Positions 8,261 through 18,018 are shown, counted from the stretch's first letter. The stretch is 64,000 nt of DNA from Lachnospiraceae bacterium (GCA_009774625.1 VSOB01000001.1:74070-138069); one strand, 5' to 3'. Translations and numbers: made by a program. Notes: generated by a model from the sequence alone, not told the origin.

Positions 8261-9925
8261 ATGCATAAAAAACTCTGTATCTTTCATGGAATCTTTGCCG
8301 CGCTGTGCGGCATTCTGTTTTTGCTTAGTATGTTCTTAAACCGGACTTATTTCGAATCCGTTGCCTTCGACAGCGTCTTTTCCTGTCAGCTCCGGCAGTT
8401 GGCCGCACTGAGCCTTTTATTTGTAATGGGCCTTTTGTTTTTGCTGGCTGTCAGGACTTCCCTGTCCTCCGGATGGACGGTTCTGTTTGCCATGCCTGTG
8501 GGCATCTGCCTCTGGGTCTTTGCCAGTATGCTTCTGCTGCTGACCGGCATTCCCTATACCCTCTTTCTCACACTTGCTTTAATTGGCCTGCTGCTGGCCT
8601 CTCTGTATCTGCTCCGTCAGCATGTTCCGGCTTTCAAAACAGTTTCCGCTCTCTCCCCTGTGCAGGGCATTCAGGAATCGGCCCATCTCCTTCTTTTTTT
8701 CCTGGGGCTTATGTTTCTCACCGCCAGCGGCTTTGTCTATTCCTTTGTCAGCTACGACTCCTTTTTTTACTTTGTCAACTACGGCCATACACTGACGATT
8801 CTGGGAAATTTCCGGGATATTGTAGGCGAAAACAGCTTCACTCTGACCAATATCAGTCAGTTTCTGCCTCTGGTCCATTCCTATATGTCCTTCTGGGGAC
8901 TGGATCAGGCCTATCAGATACAGGCATTTCTCACACTGAACATCCTTACCGCCTTTTTCTGCGTGCTGCGGCAATGTACACTGGAGATCCTTGCGCAGGA
9001 CAAAAAGGCCGTTTTATATGCCGGGCTCTTTACCCTGCTGCTGGCTTCCTCCACGTCGTTTCTCGTAGCCTCCAGTTGGGTGCTGGCCAATATGTACTGT
9101 ATGACCTATATTTTCTTTCTCTTTCTGCCTTCCCTGATCGGAACTGTACTGCCGGGAAGGGGCACAGAAAAAGAGGACCGGCGGGACAGCCTTTTGCTGA
9201 TCGGCATTTTCTTTACGGCGCTTGCGCTGTTGCGAAAAGACGGCATCATCTTTGCCGCCTTTTTCCTGATCTGCTTTTGCAGTATTGAACTGTTTTCCCG
9301 CAGGCAGCTCGCCCTTCTGTTTCTGCCTGCTTCTCTGGCAGAGCTTTGGTGGCTGTTTTATGTGCGTGTCATATTAAATGCAGGTGTGACTCAGGCTTCT
9401 CTCACTTCCATTGCCAACAACAAAAACGTGTTCTTTATCCTGCTGATTATTGCGGCATCTTATTTTTATATTGCCTGGGGCCACAGTATCCTTTTGTGGA
9501 TATCAGACCGGCTCCCCCGCTTCTGTACTCCCTATGCGGTCATGCTCTTTGGCATGTGCTGCCTGATGGGTGCGGCGTTTCTGAAAAAGGCGGATATCAT
9601 CATCGACAATGTGGACTTTGTGATTCGGAATATGTTCCGCTATCCCTCATCCTGGGGCATCAGCGCTCTCTTTTTCGGTGTGCTGATCGTCTTTTCCATC
9701 GTCCGCGGCCCTTTCCTGGACTATTTCCACTTCCTCTGGGCCGGATATGCCCTGCTCAATCTGGCTTCCTACTGCCTGGTGGACAGCAAGGCATTCTGGG
9801 TCAACTGGGACGATTCCTACAACAGAGTACTGCAGCAGATCCTTCCGGTCTTTGTGTTTATTATGGCTCTGAAATCACTCGCCCTCCTTCAATCCGATAG
9901 ACCAGATCACAGTTCTGAATCGTAG
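8261..9925 (+). CDS. Polytopic membrane protein, GT-C-like or polymerase-like
   Basis: A 554-residue protein with about 12 hydrophobic segments. An outer loop after residue about 155 holds FVSYDSFFYFVNYGHT, and a later region is rich in Asp, Asn and aromatic residues. This architecture fits GT-C glycosyltransferases and Wzy-like polymerases, but no signature is decisive. AGGAG lies 8 bases before the ATG. It is the last gene of the rightward operon. Its final 21 codons run into the 3' end of the oppositely transcribed ABC transporter gene (overlap 9861-9925). The C-terminal tail LQSDRPDHSSES may therefore be an added, non-native end. Confidence 0.6.
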   Translation: MHKKLCIFHGIFAALCGILFLLSMFLNRTYFESVAFDSVFSCQLRQLAALSLLFVMGLLFLLAVRTSLSSGWTVLFAMPVGICLWVFASMLLLLTGIPYTLFLTLALIGLLLASLYLLRQHVPAFKTVSALSPVQGIQESAHLLLFFLGLMFLTASGFVYSFVSYDSFFYFVNYGHTLTILGNFRDIVGENSFTLTNISQFLPLVHSYMSFWGLDQAYQIQAFLTLNILTAFFCVLRQCTLEILAQDKKAVLYAGLFTLLLASSTSFLVASSWVLANMYCMTYIFFLFLPSLIGTVLPGRGTEKEDRRDSLLLIGIFFTALALLRKDGIIFAAFFLICFCSIELFSRRQLALLFLPASLAELWWLFYVRVILNAGVTQASLTSIANNKNVFFILLIIAASYFYIAWGHSILLWISDRLPRFCTPYAVMLFGMCCLMGAAFLKKADIIIDNVDFVIRNMFRYPSSWGISALFFGVLIVFSIVRGPFLDYFHFLWAGYALLNLASYCLVDSKAFWVNWDDSYNRVLQQILPVFVFIMALKSLALLQSDRPDHSSES

Positions 9926-11600
9926 ACAGCCGGTGGGCGATGATAATCAGTGTTTTGCTCCCTGCCAGATAATCAATGGCTTCCATAACAGCCGCCTCCG
10001 TATCGTTGTCCAGCGCGGAGGTGGCTTCGTCCAGCACCAGCACTTCCGGATTGTGATACAGCGCTCTGGCGATGCCGATCCGCTGTCTCTGTCCTCCGGA
10101 AAGACGCACGCCGCCTTCTCCGATCACCGTATCCAGACCTTCTTCCAACGTATCCACAAATGTCTTTAACTGAGCTTCCTCCAGCGCTTCTGACAGCCTT
10201 TTTTCATTGACCTGCTCCTGTTCCACCCCAAAGAGGATATTTTCCCGGATAGACGCATCCAGCAGGGAAATGGACTGGGGAATATAACCCAGCTTCCTGT
10301 TCCAGGCGTGGAGGCCCGATCGGATGTCCACCCCGTCCACCAGTACGGCCCCTTCCTGTGGTTCCAGCAGGCCCAGAAGGATGTCCGCCAATGTGGTTTT
10401 GCCCTGTCCGGACGGCCCGATCAGAGCAATGGACTTGTTTTTCGGAATCACCAGTGATACATGGGAAAACACCTGCTTTTCCGTACCCGGATAATGAAAG
10501 CTCATATCTCTGACTGCGATTTCCCGTTCAAATACCATTTCCCCGGCCGTTTCCCTGGTTCTGCGCTCTCCCATCAGTCCCTCGATCTCTTTCAGATCAT
10601 GATAAATGGCATCAATGGCCGGTTTGCTGAACATGATCCGGCTCAGATATTCCGCGATACGGTTGGCAGAAGGCAGCATCCGAAACGCTGCCATTGCAAA
10701 CACGGAGATCGTGGGAATAAAAGATGCCGCATCCGCGCCGAAGGATATTTTCACACAGACAATCAAAAGCAGGCCGGAAATGGCAATCGTCTCCATCACC
10801 GGCTTGGGAATCATCCCATATACCTTGAATCTCCGGTTGCTTTCCGCATATTCTTTGTATTCTTCATTGTAATGCTCCACAAACACACTTTCCCGGTTCA
10901 GCACCTTGATCTCCTTGATGCCGCCCAGCGCTTCCAGCACAGCCTGTCTGGTGCTGCCCTGCTTCTCCCGGCTCCGCCTTCCTGCCGCTTTCAGCCGTTT
11001 CTTAAATACTTTCAGAAAGACCAGACCGAAGATCCCGCCCAGAGCGATCACTCCCAGAGTCACCGTACTGTCCTGCCACAGCAGGAACAAAAGCAGCGCC
11101 AGACATACGCCCCCTTCCGACACAAGCTGCAGCCCGGCCAGAACCGCCTCAAAGAAAGAAACCGTATCATCGTTGATGTTCCGGCTCAGCTCGGCGCTGT
11201 TATGATGCACATGGAACAGATAGGGCTGATGCATATAACAGTCCATCATCTTGTAGGAAAGCAGCCGCTGGTTTTCATAGGTAAACCGGTACTGCATCCC
11301 ATGCATATAATACACATAAATATTTTTGACGATATAGATCACGATAATCCCGCCGCCCAGAAATACGATGTAGGATGAAATGTCCGTAAAGCCCAACAGC
11401 CTGTAAATACCGCCCAGATAGGGGTTGTCCAGTATCTGCTGCGGACTTAACACAGCGCTGATAAAGGGAAGGACTGCACTGACTCCCACCAGCTCCACAA
11501 ATGCACCGATGATAATAACGAGAAAAAGCAGGGCCGCTTTCAGCTTCTGCTTTTTGTCAAATATATAAGAAAACTTAGTCCATATACTGCATTGTTCCAT
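9861..11600 (-). CDS. ABC exporter with fused membrane and ATPase domains (lipid-linked glycan flippase type), copy 1
   Basis: 579 residues in the usual ABCB/MsbA/PglK half-transporter layout. Six hydrophobic helices lie in residues about 20-300. The ATPase domain has Walker A GPSGQGKTT, Q-loop, signature LSGGQRQR, Walker B VLVLDEATSALD and the H-loop IIIAHRLST. The start FSYIFDKKQKLK is shared in pattern with the other two exporters in the window (53644-55431 and 60693-62486). AAAGGAG precedes the ATG. Relatives such as PglK flip undecaprenyl-linked oligosaccharides. With no Wzx seen in the window, that is the likely role, but it is inference. Confidence 0.85.
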   Translation of the reverse strand: MEQCSIWTKFSYIFDKKQKLKAALLFLVIIIGAFVELVGVSAVLPFISAVLSPQQILDNPYLGGIYRLLGFTDISSYIVFLGGGIIVIYIVKNIYVYYMHGMQYRFTYENQRLLSYKMMDCYMHQPYLFHVHHNSAELSRNINDDTVSFFEAVLAGLQLVSEGGVCLALLLFLLWQDSTVTLGVIALGGIFGLVFLKVFKKRLKAAGRRSREKQGSTRQAVLEALGGIKEIKVLNRESVFVEHYNEEYKEYAESNRRFKVYGMIPKPVMETIAISGLLLIVCVKISFGADAASFIPTISVFAMAAFRMLPSANRIAEYLSRIMFSKPAIDAIYHDLKEIEGLMGERRTRETAGEMVFEREIAVRDMSFHYPGTEKQVFSHVSLVIPKNKSIALIGPSGQGKTTLADILLGLLEPQEGAVLVDGVDIRSGLHAWNRKLGYIPQSISLLDASIRENILFGVEQEQVNEKRLSEALEEAQLKTFVDTLEEGLDTVIGEGGVRLSGGQRQRIGIARALYHNPEVLVLDEATSALDNDTEAAVMEAIDYLAGSKTLIIIAHRLSTIQNCDLVYRIEGGRVISEP

Positions 11601-11615
11601 AGAAAAAATTCTCCT

Positions 11616-12986
11616 TTATGCCCTGTCCGTGCCGGTCAGAAACTCGTCCCAGTCCCAGGGAAACCGTTCAATGTCCTCTTCCACCAGTTCGGTGCCAAGC
11701 TGCACTTCTATAAAATCCACGCCGTCCCTGGTTGCCATACCATGCTTATGCCCTTTCGGAATATACAGCACATCGCCCCGGACCGCTTCCCTGATCTCAC
11801 CGTCCAGCAAAAACAGACCTTTCCCGTCGATAATCGTCCACACCTCATCCCTCAGCTCATGCGCCTGATAACTGAGACTTCTGCCGGCCTCCACATGCAA
11901 ATGCTTGGTCAGGGAATTTTCCTTTCCTGCTCTGCAGGGCGCAATGTCCAGTACTTTATATTCACCCCACTGACGCTTTTCATACATGGGACGGTTGTCG
12001 ATCTGCTCCACATACCGCTGCATATAAGAACTGGCATGCTTGTCGCTCACCAGAATCCCGTCCGCGCTGGCCACCACCACCATATCCCGAAGGCCCAGTG
12101 CCACTACAGGGATGGCCAGCTCATTGATCACATGCGTGTTACGGCAGGCCTCTCCCCGGACCACAAACCCGCCGTCCGGCTTTTCCATCCGCTCGGTCAG
12201 CGTATTCCAGGTTCCCATATCCTTCCATTCCCCTTCATAGGGAATATAGACCAGCGAAGCATTTTTTTCACTCACTTCATAATCAAAGCTGTTGCAGGGC
12301 AGCCGGTCATACTGCTCATACAGCCGGTCAAAGGAAACCTGTCCGATTTCTTTTTCGATCAGTTCTCTGACAAAGCAGGCCCGCATCACAAACACACCGC
12401 CGTTCCAGCGTCCGCCCTCTTCCACCAGCCTCCGGGCTGTCTCCAGCCCCGGTTTTTCCGCGTAGGCAGTGACCCGGCAGTAGTTCTTCCCTTCCACCGG
12501 TTCTCCTGTCATATAGCCATATTTTTCTGAAGGATATGTGGGACGCACGCCCAACAGGCAGACCTGCGCTCCCGAATCTGCCAGCGCCTGCTCCATCTCA
12601 CCCAGCTTTTCAAAATAGTCCTGTTCCACATAAGGATCCACCGGAAGGACTGCGATTACTTCCTTCTCCCCGATCTGTTTCTTATCCAGCAAATATGCCC
12701 CCGCCAAAAGGATGGCCGGATACGTATGCCGCCTGGACGGCTCGAACACCGTTTCCGCCTGAGCGCCGATCTGCCGCCTGATCGGATCGCTCTGCGCCTC
12801 ACTGGCGGCAATCAGCACATCCGCATCCGGCCGGCTCTGCCTGATCTGCCGGTAGATGCGCTGTATCATGGATTCCGAATTGCCTTCCTCATCCTGCAGT
12901 ACCTTTAAAAACTGCTTGGACCTTGCTTCATTGGACAAAGGCCAGAGCCGTTTGCCTGACCCGCCGGATAATAATATGATTTTCAT
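11616..12986 (-). CDS. manC: Mannose-1-phosphate guanylyltransferase with C-terminal cupin (bifunctional ManC/CpsB type)
   Basis: 456 residues. The N-terminal pyrophosphorylase domain starts with IILLSGGSGKRLWPLSNE and carries an FVMR-type sugar-phosphate region near the middle. The C-terminal 110 residues form a cupin (HLHVEAGRSLSYQAHELRDE, then YIPKGHKHG) as in type II phosphomannose isomerases. This full-length fusion normally interconverts fructose-6-P and mannose-6-P and makes GDP-mannose from mannose-1-P. It supplies GDP-mannose, or GDP-fucose if GMD and GMER exist elsewhere in the genome. GAGGAG lies 10 bases upstream of the ATG. Isomerase activity is not guaranteed, since some homologues only transfer nucleotide. 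Confidence 0.9.
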   Translation of the reverse strand: MKIILLSGGSGKRLWPLSNEARSKQFLKVLQDEEGNSESMIQRIYRQIRQSRPDADVLIAASEAQSDPIRRQIGAQAETVFEPSRRHTYPAILLAGAYLLDKKQIGEKEVIAVLPVDPYVEQDYFEKLGEMEQALADSGAQVCLLGVRPTYPSEKYGYMTGEPVEGKNYCRVTAYAEKPGLETARRLVEEGGRWNGGVFVMRACFVRELIEKEIGQVSFDRLYEQYDRLPCNSFDYEVSEKNASLVYIPYEGEWKDMGTWNTLTERMEKPDGGFVVRGEACRNTHVINELAIPVVALGLRDMVVVASADGILVSDKHASSYMQRYVEQIDNRPMYEKRQWGEYKVLDIAPCRAGKENSLTKHLHVEAGRSLSYQAHELRDEVWTIIDGKGLFLLDGEIREAVRGDVLYIPKGHKHGMATRDGVDFIEVQLGTELVEEDIERFPWDWDEFLTGTDRA

Positions 12987-13010
12987 ATTTTAGTTTCTCC
13001 TCTATAGCTG

Positions 13011-14222
13011 TTATTTTTTCCGGGCAGATACCATTCGGATGCTGCTCCCGAGCGTTTCCAGAACCAGCAGAAAACTTATGCTATAAACAGACAAATATCT
13101 TACTACCCAGGACAAATCTCCTGTTATATTGGTAATCACAGGGGTATTCCATACAAAAAAGCAAAACATCCCCACAAACAAAACTGCATAGACATAATCT
13201 ATCCCCTTCCTATGACCTCCGCACAAAAAATAAAGCAACGGAATCACCAGATAAATAACTGTATAGGAACCTGACCAGTACGGTACAATCACCATAAGAC
13301 TGCACAGCATAAACAATCTTTTCCAGGTATCCTGCAAAATCCACATACCAATCATTGCTATTACCGCATACAGCCATGTCAGAATCTTACCAATTATCGG
13401 CAAATTCAAATGTAAAAACTGGCTGTCCAGTTTATTCCATGTGGCCTGGATATTTCTCCAACCGTAATAAAGCAGGGAATGCAGTTCTTTTTGATTTAAA
13501 AGCATCTGGATGAATCCATCTATACCCCCGAAAAAAATAAATGGGATGAAAAAGAAAATCAGCCCATATAATATCAGCCGGCCAGCCTCTTTATATCTTT
13601 TCTCTTTCAAATATAAAATTCCAAAAATCGCAGGGTATATTTTTATGCCTGCCGCCAATGCTATAAAAAGCAAAGCCAGTTCCTGACTCCATCTGTCGTT
13701 ACGTTCTCTCAGTTCCAAAGCCCGGAGTAATAAGATGCCTGCAACGAGAGCAGCATTTCCGTTCCATACAACTGTAAAAACAAAAACACTTGATATACTC
13801 AACAATAACGTCAGCAGTAAACTGTTGTTCTCCCCCTTGCTCTCTAAAAACTTCCTGACACTGTCATAAAACAATATGCCCAGTATTATATTATAAACAA
13901 TAAACAATAAAATAGCATAGGAGGATAATGATGATGAATCATCCATAATAACTGTGTTTTCCGGCAGCATTTGTGCAACCAGCCAGTAAAACATATATGC
14001 CAATGGAGGAAAGCAGGCATTATAATTAACATGATAGACATTTTGCGGCGTCTGAACATAAAAAACATGGTTAAAAAAATCCATAAAATAAAAACTTGCA
14101 TCTGTAAGTACAAAATTTATACATGCTCCCCTTGTATAACATACCCAAAAAATCCCAAATGCTCCCAATATTATCATTATACTGACAAATAAACGTTGCG
14201 GTGTTATTTCATATTTTTTCAT
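13011..14222 (-). CDS. GT87/DUF2029-like membrane glycosyltransferase, copy 1
   Basis: 403 residues with about 10 hydrophobic helices. The stretch AAGIKIYPAIFG followed by a basic KEKRYKEAGR loop is characteristic of DUF2029/GT87 polyprenol-phosphate-mannose-dependent mannosyltransferases. An acidic FMDFFNH site lies in the first outer loop. I place the start at ATG 14222. The frame is open to 14339, but that would overlap the upstream SDR by almost 100 bases, and AAAAAGGAA sits 9 bases before 14222. The gene is AT-rich compared with both neighbours. A paralogue with the same KIYPAIFG motif lies at 59258-60613. Confidence 0.72.
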   Translation of the reverse strand: MKKYEITPQRLFVSIMIILGAFGIFWVCYTRGACINFVLTDASFYFMDFFNHVFYVQTPQNVYHVNYNACFPPLAYMFYWLVAQMLPENTVIMDDSSSLSSYAILLFIVYNIILGILFYDSVRKFLESKGENNSLLLTLLLSISSVFVFTVVWNGNAALVAGILLLRALELRERNDRWSQELALLFIALAAGIKIYPAIFGILYLKEKRYKEAGRLILYGLIFFFIPFIFFGGIDGFIQMLLNQKELHSLLYYGWRNIQATWNKLDSQFLHLNLPIIGKILTWLYAVIAMIGMWILQDTWKRLFMLCSLMVIVPYWSGSYTVIYLVIPLLYFLCGGHRKGIDYVYAVLFVGMFCFFVWNTPVITNITGDLSWVVRYLSVYSISFLLVLETLGSSIRMVSARKK

Positions 14223-14241
14223 TCGATTAAATTCCTTTTTG

Positions 14242-15225
14242 TCATACTCCCTGACAGTTTTTTCTATTTTGCTGTTTATCCATAGCATACACTCTGATCG
14301 TTTCCCGTATTCCTTCCTCAAATGATATCTCCGGTACAAATCCGGTATCGTCTGTCAGTCTGGTAATATCCGCACACAGGTACATCACCTGCCGTTCACC
14401 ATAAGGCACCGCCCCAAAAGCCAGCGCAAGCGCCGGATCAATGCAGTCCCGCAGTATCTCAATATATTCCCGCAGCGGCCTGGCCTGTCCGCTGCCAATA
14501 CAGTAAATACTGCCGTCATGTCCCTTTTTTGCCAATAAATACATGGCTCTCGCCGCATCCCTGCAATGCAGATAATCCCACATCTGACCGCCCGGCGTCA
14601 GCTTTGGGATTTCTCCTGAAAGGAGCCGGCGGATTACTGTACTGATCATTGTCTGCTCCCCGTCTCCCGGCCCATATACACTCAGGATTCTTGTCCAGAT
14701 ATGCCGCAGCCCGTATTTCCTGCATTCCAACCTGGTCATCTGTCCGGCACAGAGTTTTGCCATTCCATATCCGTTCTCCGGAAAGGCAGGTGTCTTATCT
14801 GACAGTCTCGTACCGCATCTGCCATACTCAGCCTGGGAACCGGCGCCGATAAAAGTATGACAGCCCAGCCGGGCGGCCAGCCCCACCGCATCCAGTGCAT
14901 ATTCAATATTGGCAGTCTGCAGCTTCATATCATTTCTGCCTTCTCCGATGGTGGCTGCCCAGGCAAAATGATAGAATACATCATAACCGGAAACTTGCGT
15001 CCCCAGTGCTTCCAGCCGTTCCCCATCCAGTTCTCCCAGCCTGTCCAGATTGCAGGCAATCATCCGCACCAGCGGAGAGGCGGGAATCCGACTGTTTCTT
15101 GCGGATCCCTCTCTGACAATCGCCAGAACTTCGATTCCTTTTTCTATACACATCTGTATCAATGCGGTTCCGATCGCTCCTGTGGGACCGGTCACCACGA
15201 TTCTGCGCACCTGCTGATCCGCCAT
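14242..15225 (-). CDS. SDR-family NAD(P)-dependent reductase/epimerase of the CDP-sugar pathway
   Basis: 327 residues. The Rossmann start has TGPTGAIG, the GxxGxxG dinucleotide loop. GAGSQAEYG carries the active-site serine region and YGMAK gives the catalytic Tyr-x3-Lys. It is the last gene of the block with two RfbF homologues, RfbG, a ThDP enzyme and RfbH. By position it is the likely final ketoreductase, comparable to RfbJ (CDP-abequose synthase) or YerF (yersiniose reductase). Which of these applies depends on the true substrate. AAGGGAG lies about 9 bases upstream of the ATG. Confidence 0.8.
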   Translation of the reverse strand: MADQQVRRIVVTGPTGAIGTALIQMCIEKGIEVLAIVREGSARNSRIPASPLVRMIACNLDRLGELDGERLEALGTQVSGYDVFYHFAWAATIGEGRNDMKLQTANIEYALDAVGLAARLGCHTFIGAGSQAEYGRCGTRLSDKTPAFPENGYGMAKLCAGQMTRLECRKYGLRHIWTRILSVYGPGDGEQTMISTVIRRLLSGEIPKLTPGGQMWDYLHCRDAARAMYLLAKKGHDGSIYCIGSGQARPLREYIEILRDCIDPALALAFGAVPYGERQVMYLCADITRLTDDTGFVPEISFEEGIRETIRVYAMDKQQNRKNCQGV

Positions 15226-15279
15226 TTTCCTGTTCTCCCTTCAAAACCCTCTGCATACGACTCCTGCATGATCTGAAAA

Positions 15280-16053
15280 TCACCAAACCTTCCAGGGTGC
15301 TTCTCCCCTCTCCCAAAGATCCTCCAGATATGCCTTGTCACGAATGGTATCCATCGGCGACCAGAAGCCTCCGTGCCGGTATGCCATCATTTCCCCATCC
15401 GCCGCCAGACGCTCAAACGGGGAGGCTTCCAGCATTTCACTCCCGTCTCCCAGATAATCAAATATCTGCCGGTTAAAAACCATGTATCCGATGTTCACCC
15501 AGGACTGGTCCCGCCTTGCCTTTTCCTTAAAACTTTCCACCAGTCCGCTTTCCTTAATTTTGATTGCACCGAACCTTCCTTCGGGCTGGGTTGTGGAGAT
15601 CGTGGCTATTTTTCCATGATTTTTATGGAATGCAAGCAGTGCATTCACATCCACATCCGCCACTCCGTCCCCATACGTCAGGAAAAACATATCCTCATCC
15701 CCGATGTACTTCCTGATCTGAAGGATCCTGCCTGCGGTCAGTGTACGCAGGCCCGTATCTGCCAGCGTGATCTTCCACTGTTCCGCAGCGTTTTTATGCT
15801 CCATCCGCAGCTTTTCCCTTACCAAAAAGGTAACATCTGACTGATACATATAATAATGGGCAAAATAGTTTTTGATCATATGCCCCTTATAGCCGCAGCA
15901 GATAATAAATTCATTCTGTCCATAGGCCGAATACGTATTCATAATATGCCACAGAATCGGTTTGTTCCCGATCTCGATCATCGGTTTGGGCCGAACCTGT
16001 GTTTCCTCACTGAATCTGGTTCCCATACCGCCTGCAAGTATCACCGTTTTCAT
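15280..16053 (-). CDS. rfbF: Glucose-1-phosphate cytidylyltransferase (RfbF)
   Basis: 257 residues, the normal length for RfbF. It has the intact LAGGMGTRFSEET signature, KPMIEIGNKPILWHIM, then LTYGDGVADVD, where the aspartates bind metal and phosphate, and the RfbF-type GFWSPMDT(x)RDK end. The enzyme makes CDP-glucose from CTP and glucose-1-phosphate, the entry step to CDP-3,6-dideoxyhexoses. AGAGGTGG lies before the ATG, and only 10 bases separate it from the paralogue upstream. The full signature suggests that this copy, rather than the tandem neighbour, is the standard enzyme. Confidence 0.93.
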   Translation of the reverse strand: MKTVILAGGMGTRFSEETQVRPKPMIEIGNKPILWHIMNTYSAYGQNEFIICCGYKGHMIKNYFAHYYMYQSDVTFLVREKLRMEHKNAAEQWKITLADTGLRTLTAGRILQIRKYIGDEDMFFLTYGDGVADVDVNALLAFHKNHGKIATISTTQPEGRFGAIKIKESGLVESFKEKARRDQSWVNIGYMVFNRQIFDYLGDGSEMLEASPFERLAADGEMMAYRHGGFWSPMDTIRDKAYLEDLWERGEAPWKVW

Positions 16054-16063
16054 ATTGCCACCT

Positions 16064-16834
16064 CTACCAGACTTTCCACGGCGCTATGCCGGCATTCCAT
16101 AAATTTTCCATATGCTCCTTATCTCTTTTCGTTTCGATTGGAGACCAGAACCCTCTGTGCTTATAGGTAGCGATCTGTTTCCTGTCTGCCAGTGTTTCCA
16201 GAAGCTGTTTCTCAAGCTGATAGTTACCCATCAGATAATGAAATACCTGTTTATGAAATACATAAGTGCCCGCATTGACCCATGCCTGGTTTTCTTCCGA
16301 ATCATGCTTATAACGCCCCAGATAATTTCCTTCCGCGTCGATGTCCAGGATTTTATTTCTGCCTGCCGGATGTGCCAGTGCCACTGTCCCCAGCTTCCCT
16401 GACTCTCTGTAAGCCCCGACCAGTTTGTTCACATCAATATCCGACAGACAGTCGCCAAAGTTGACAATAAATTCATCACTGTCAATGTATTTCTGAATCA
16501 TACTGACACGCTGTCCGGTAGAAGCATACAGTCCCGTATCTACCACCGTCACCTTCCAGTCCTCCGATATATTCTGATGCACTTCTATGGTATTGCTTTT
16601 TAAGTCCACAGTGATATCGGACTGATAAATATAAAAATCATTAAAATAGTCCTTGATCATTTCTTTCTTGTACCCGGCACATACAATAAACTCATGAAAT
16701 CCATAGAAAGAATAGCTTTTCATAATATGCCAGAGGATCGGATTTTCCCCGATCTCCACCATCGGCTTGGGAATACTCTGCTTGTCCTCTGCTATCGTAC
16801 TTGGCAGCCCGCCTGCCAGAATCACTACTTTCAT
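16064..16834 (-). CDS. RfbF-like sugar-phosphate nucleotidyltransferase with altered signature
   Basis: 256 residues, clearly a paralogue of the RfbF immediately downstream: same length, the same KPMVEIGxNPILWHIMKSYSFYG block, the same GFWSPIETKRDK and APWKVW ends. The nucleotide-binding loop differs: LAGGLPSTIAEDK replaces LAGGMGTRFSEET, so the usual GTR arginine is absent. The metal-site aspartate region is FGDCLSDID. The fold is kept, so it may act on another sugar phosphate or nucleotide, or regulate its partner. GGAGG lies 5 bases before the ATG. RfbG is directly upstream. Confidence 0.8.
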   Translation of the reverse strand: MKVVILAGGLPSTIAEDKQSIPKPMVEIGENPILWHIMKSYSFYGFHEFIVCAGYKKEMIKDYFNDFYIYQSDITVDLKSNTIEVHQNISEDWKVTVVDTGLYASTGQRVSMIQKYIDSDEFIVNFGDCLSDIDVNKLVGAYRESGKLGTVALAHPAGRNKILDIDAEGNYLGRYKHDSEENQAWVNAGTYVFHKQVFHYLMGNYQLEKQLLETLADRKQIATYKHRGFWSPIETKRDKEHMENLWNAGIAPWKVW

Positions 16835-16858
16835 CTTAACCTCCGCTACTGCTTTTGT

Positions 16859-17977
16859 TTACATTCGTTTCTCGATACACCCTGTAAATTCCTGTATCTG
16901 CCTGTCCATACACTCTGCCGTATCCCCGCCCCGCAGATAACACAGGGACCAGTCCACGATCTGCTTCATGGCATGCTCCAGATTCCATACCGGTTTCCAG
17001 CCAAATACACGCTTTATTTTAGAACAGTCCAACTTCAGAAAATTGGCTTCATGAGGACCGCCGTCGTACCGGTTCAGCCAAGTCACTTTCTTTCCTGACT
17101 GCCTCTCCCATTCCCTGCAGAACAGATCTGTCAGTTCTCCCGTTGTATAACAGTCCGACTCTTCCGGGCCCACATTATAGCATCCCTCATATTCCCGATT
17201 CTCATATTGCCTTGCTGCAATCATCAGATAAGCAAACACAGGTTCCAGCACATGCTGATATGGCCTGACAGAATGGGGATTCCTGACAACAATAGAAGTC
17301 CCGTTTTCCATCGCCCGTACGCAGTCCGGTATGATCCGGTCTGCTGCAAAATCACCGCCGCCAATCACATTACCTGCCCGCGCAGTGGAAATAGCAGCGC
17401 TTCCTTTATCCTGTCCTGAAAAAAAAGCGTTTTTATAACTGTCTGTCACCAGCTCCGAACAGGATTTGGAATTGGAATAGGGATCAAAGCCATTCAGTTC
17501 CTCACATTCCCGATACCCCCATTCCCATTCTCTGTTTTTATATACTTTATCTGTCGTTACATTGATAAAAGACCGCACACTGTCCGTACATCGGATACAT
17601 TCCAGCACATGAACGGTCCCCATCACATTGACATCATAAGTATAAACCGGATGGACATAGGATTCTCTGACAATCGGCTGCGCCGCCATATGGATCACAA
17701 TTTCAGGCCGGACCTCCCGAAAGACTGATAAAAGCCTCTCCAGATCCCGGATATCCCCTATGACAGAACGCATCCCCTCTTTTATCTGGCACAGCTCAAA
17801 CAAAGACACAGGCTGAGGGCTGAGACCGGCGCCGGAAGGTGTTTCCAGAGCATAGCCTGTTACGTCTGCTCCGGCCTGTTTTAACAAGGCACACATCCAG
17901 CTTCCTTTAAATCCTGTATGCCCGGTAATAAGCACTTTTTTATTTCGGTAAAATGATATGATATCCTGATTTGCCAT
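16859..17977 (-). CDS. rfbG: CDP-glucose 4,6-dehydratase (RfbG)
   Basis: 372 residues. VLITGHTGFKGSWMC is the distinctive NAD-binding start of CDP-glucose 4,6-dehydratases. VTTDKVY carries the catalytic Thr-Asp-Lys region, and YSNSK gives the Tyr-x3-Lys pair. ARAGNVIGGGDFAADRIIPD matches the substrate region of the family. The product is CDP-4-keto-6-deoxyglucose. It sits directly upstream of the two RfbF genes and in the same block as RfbH and a ThDP enzyme, which fixes the pathway. GGAGG lies 6 bases before the ATG. Confidence 0.93.
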   Translation of the reverse strand: MANQDIISFYRNKKVLITGHTGFKGSWMCALLKQAGADVTGYALETPSGAGLSPQPVSLFELCQIKEGMRSVIGDIRDLERLLSVFREVRPEIVIHMAAQPIVRESYVHPVYTYDVNVMGTVHVLECIRCTDSVRSFINVTTDKVYKNREWEWGYRECEELNGFDPYSNSKSCSELVTDSYKNAFFSGQDKGSAAISTARAGNVIGGGDFAADRIIPDCVRAMENGTSIVVRNPHSVRPYQHVLEPVFAYLMIAARQYENREYEGCYNVGPEESDCYTTGELTDLFCREWERQSGKKVTWLNRYDGGPHEANFLKLDCSKIKRVFGWKPVWNLEHAMKQIVDWSLCYLRGGDTAECMDRQIQEFTGCIEKRM

Positions 17978-18018
17978 GTTCCGCCTCCATTGTAATAAAA
18001 ATCTTTTCTGCTTTCTGC

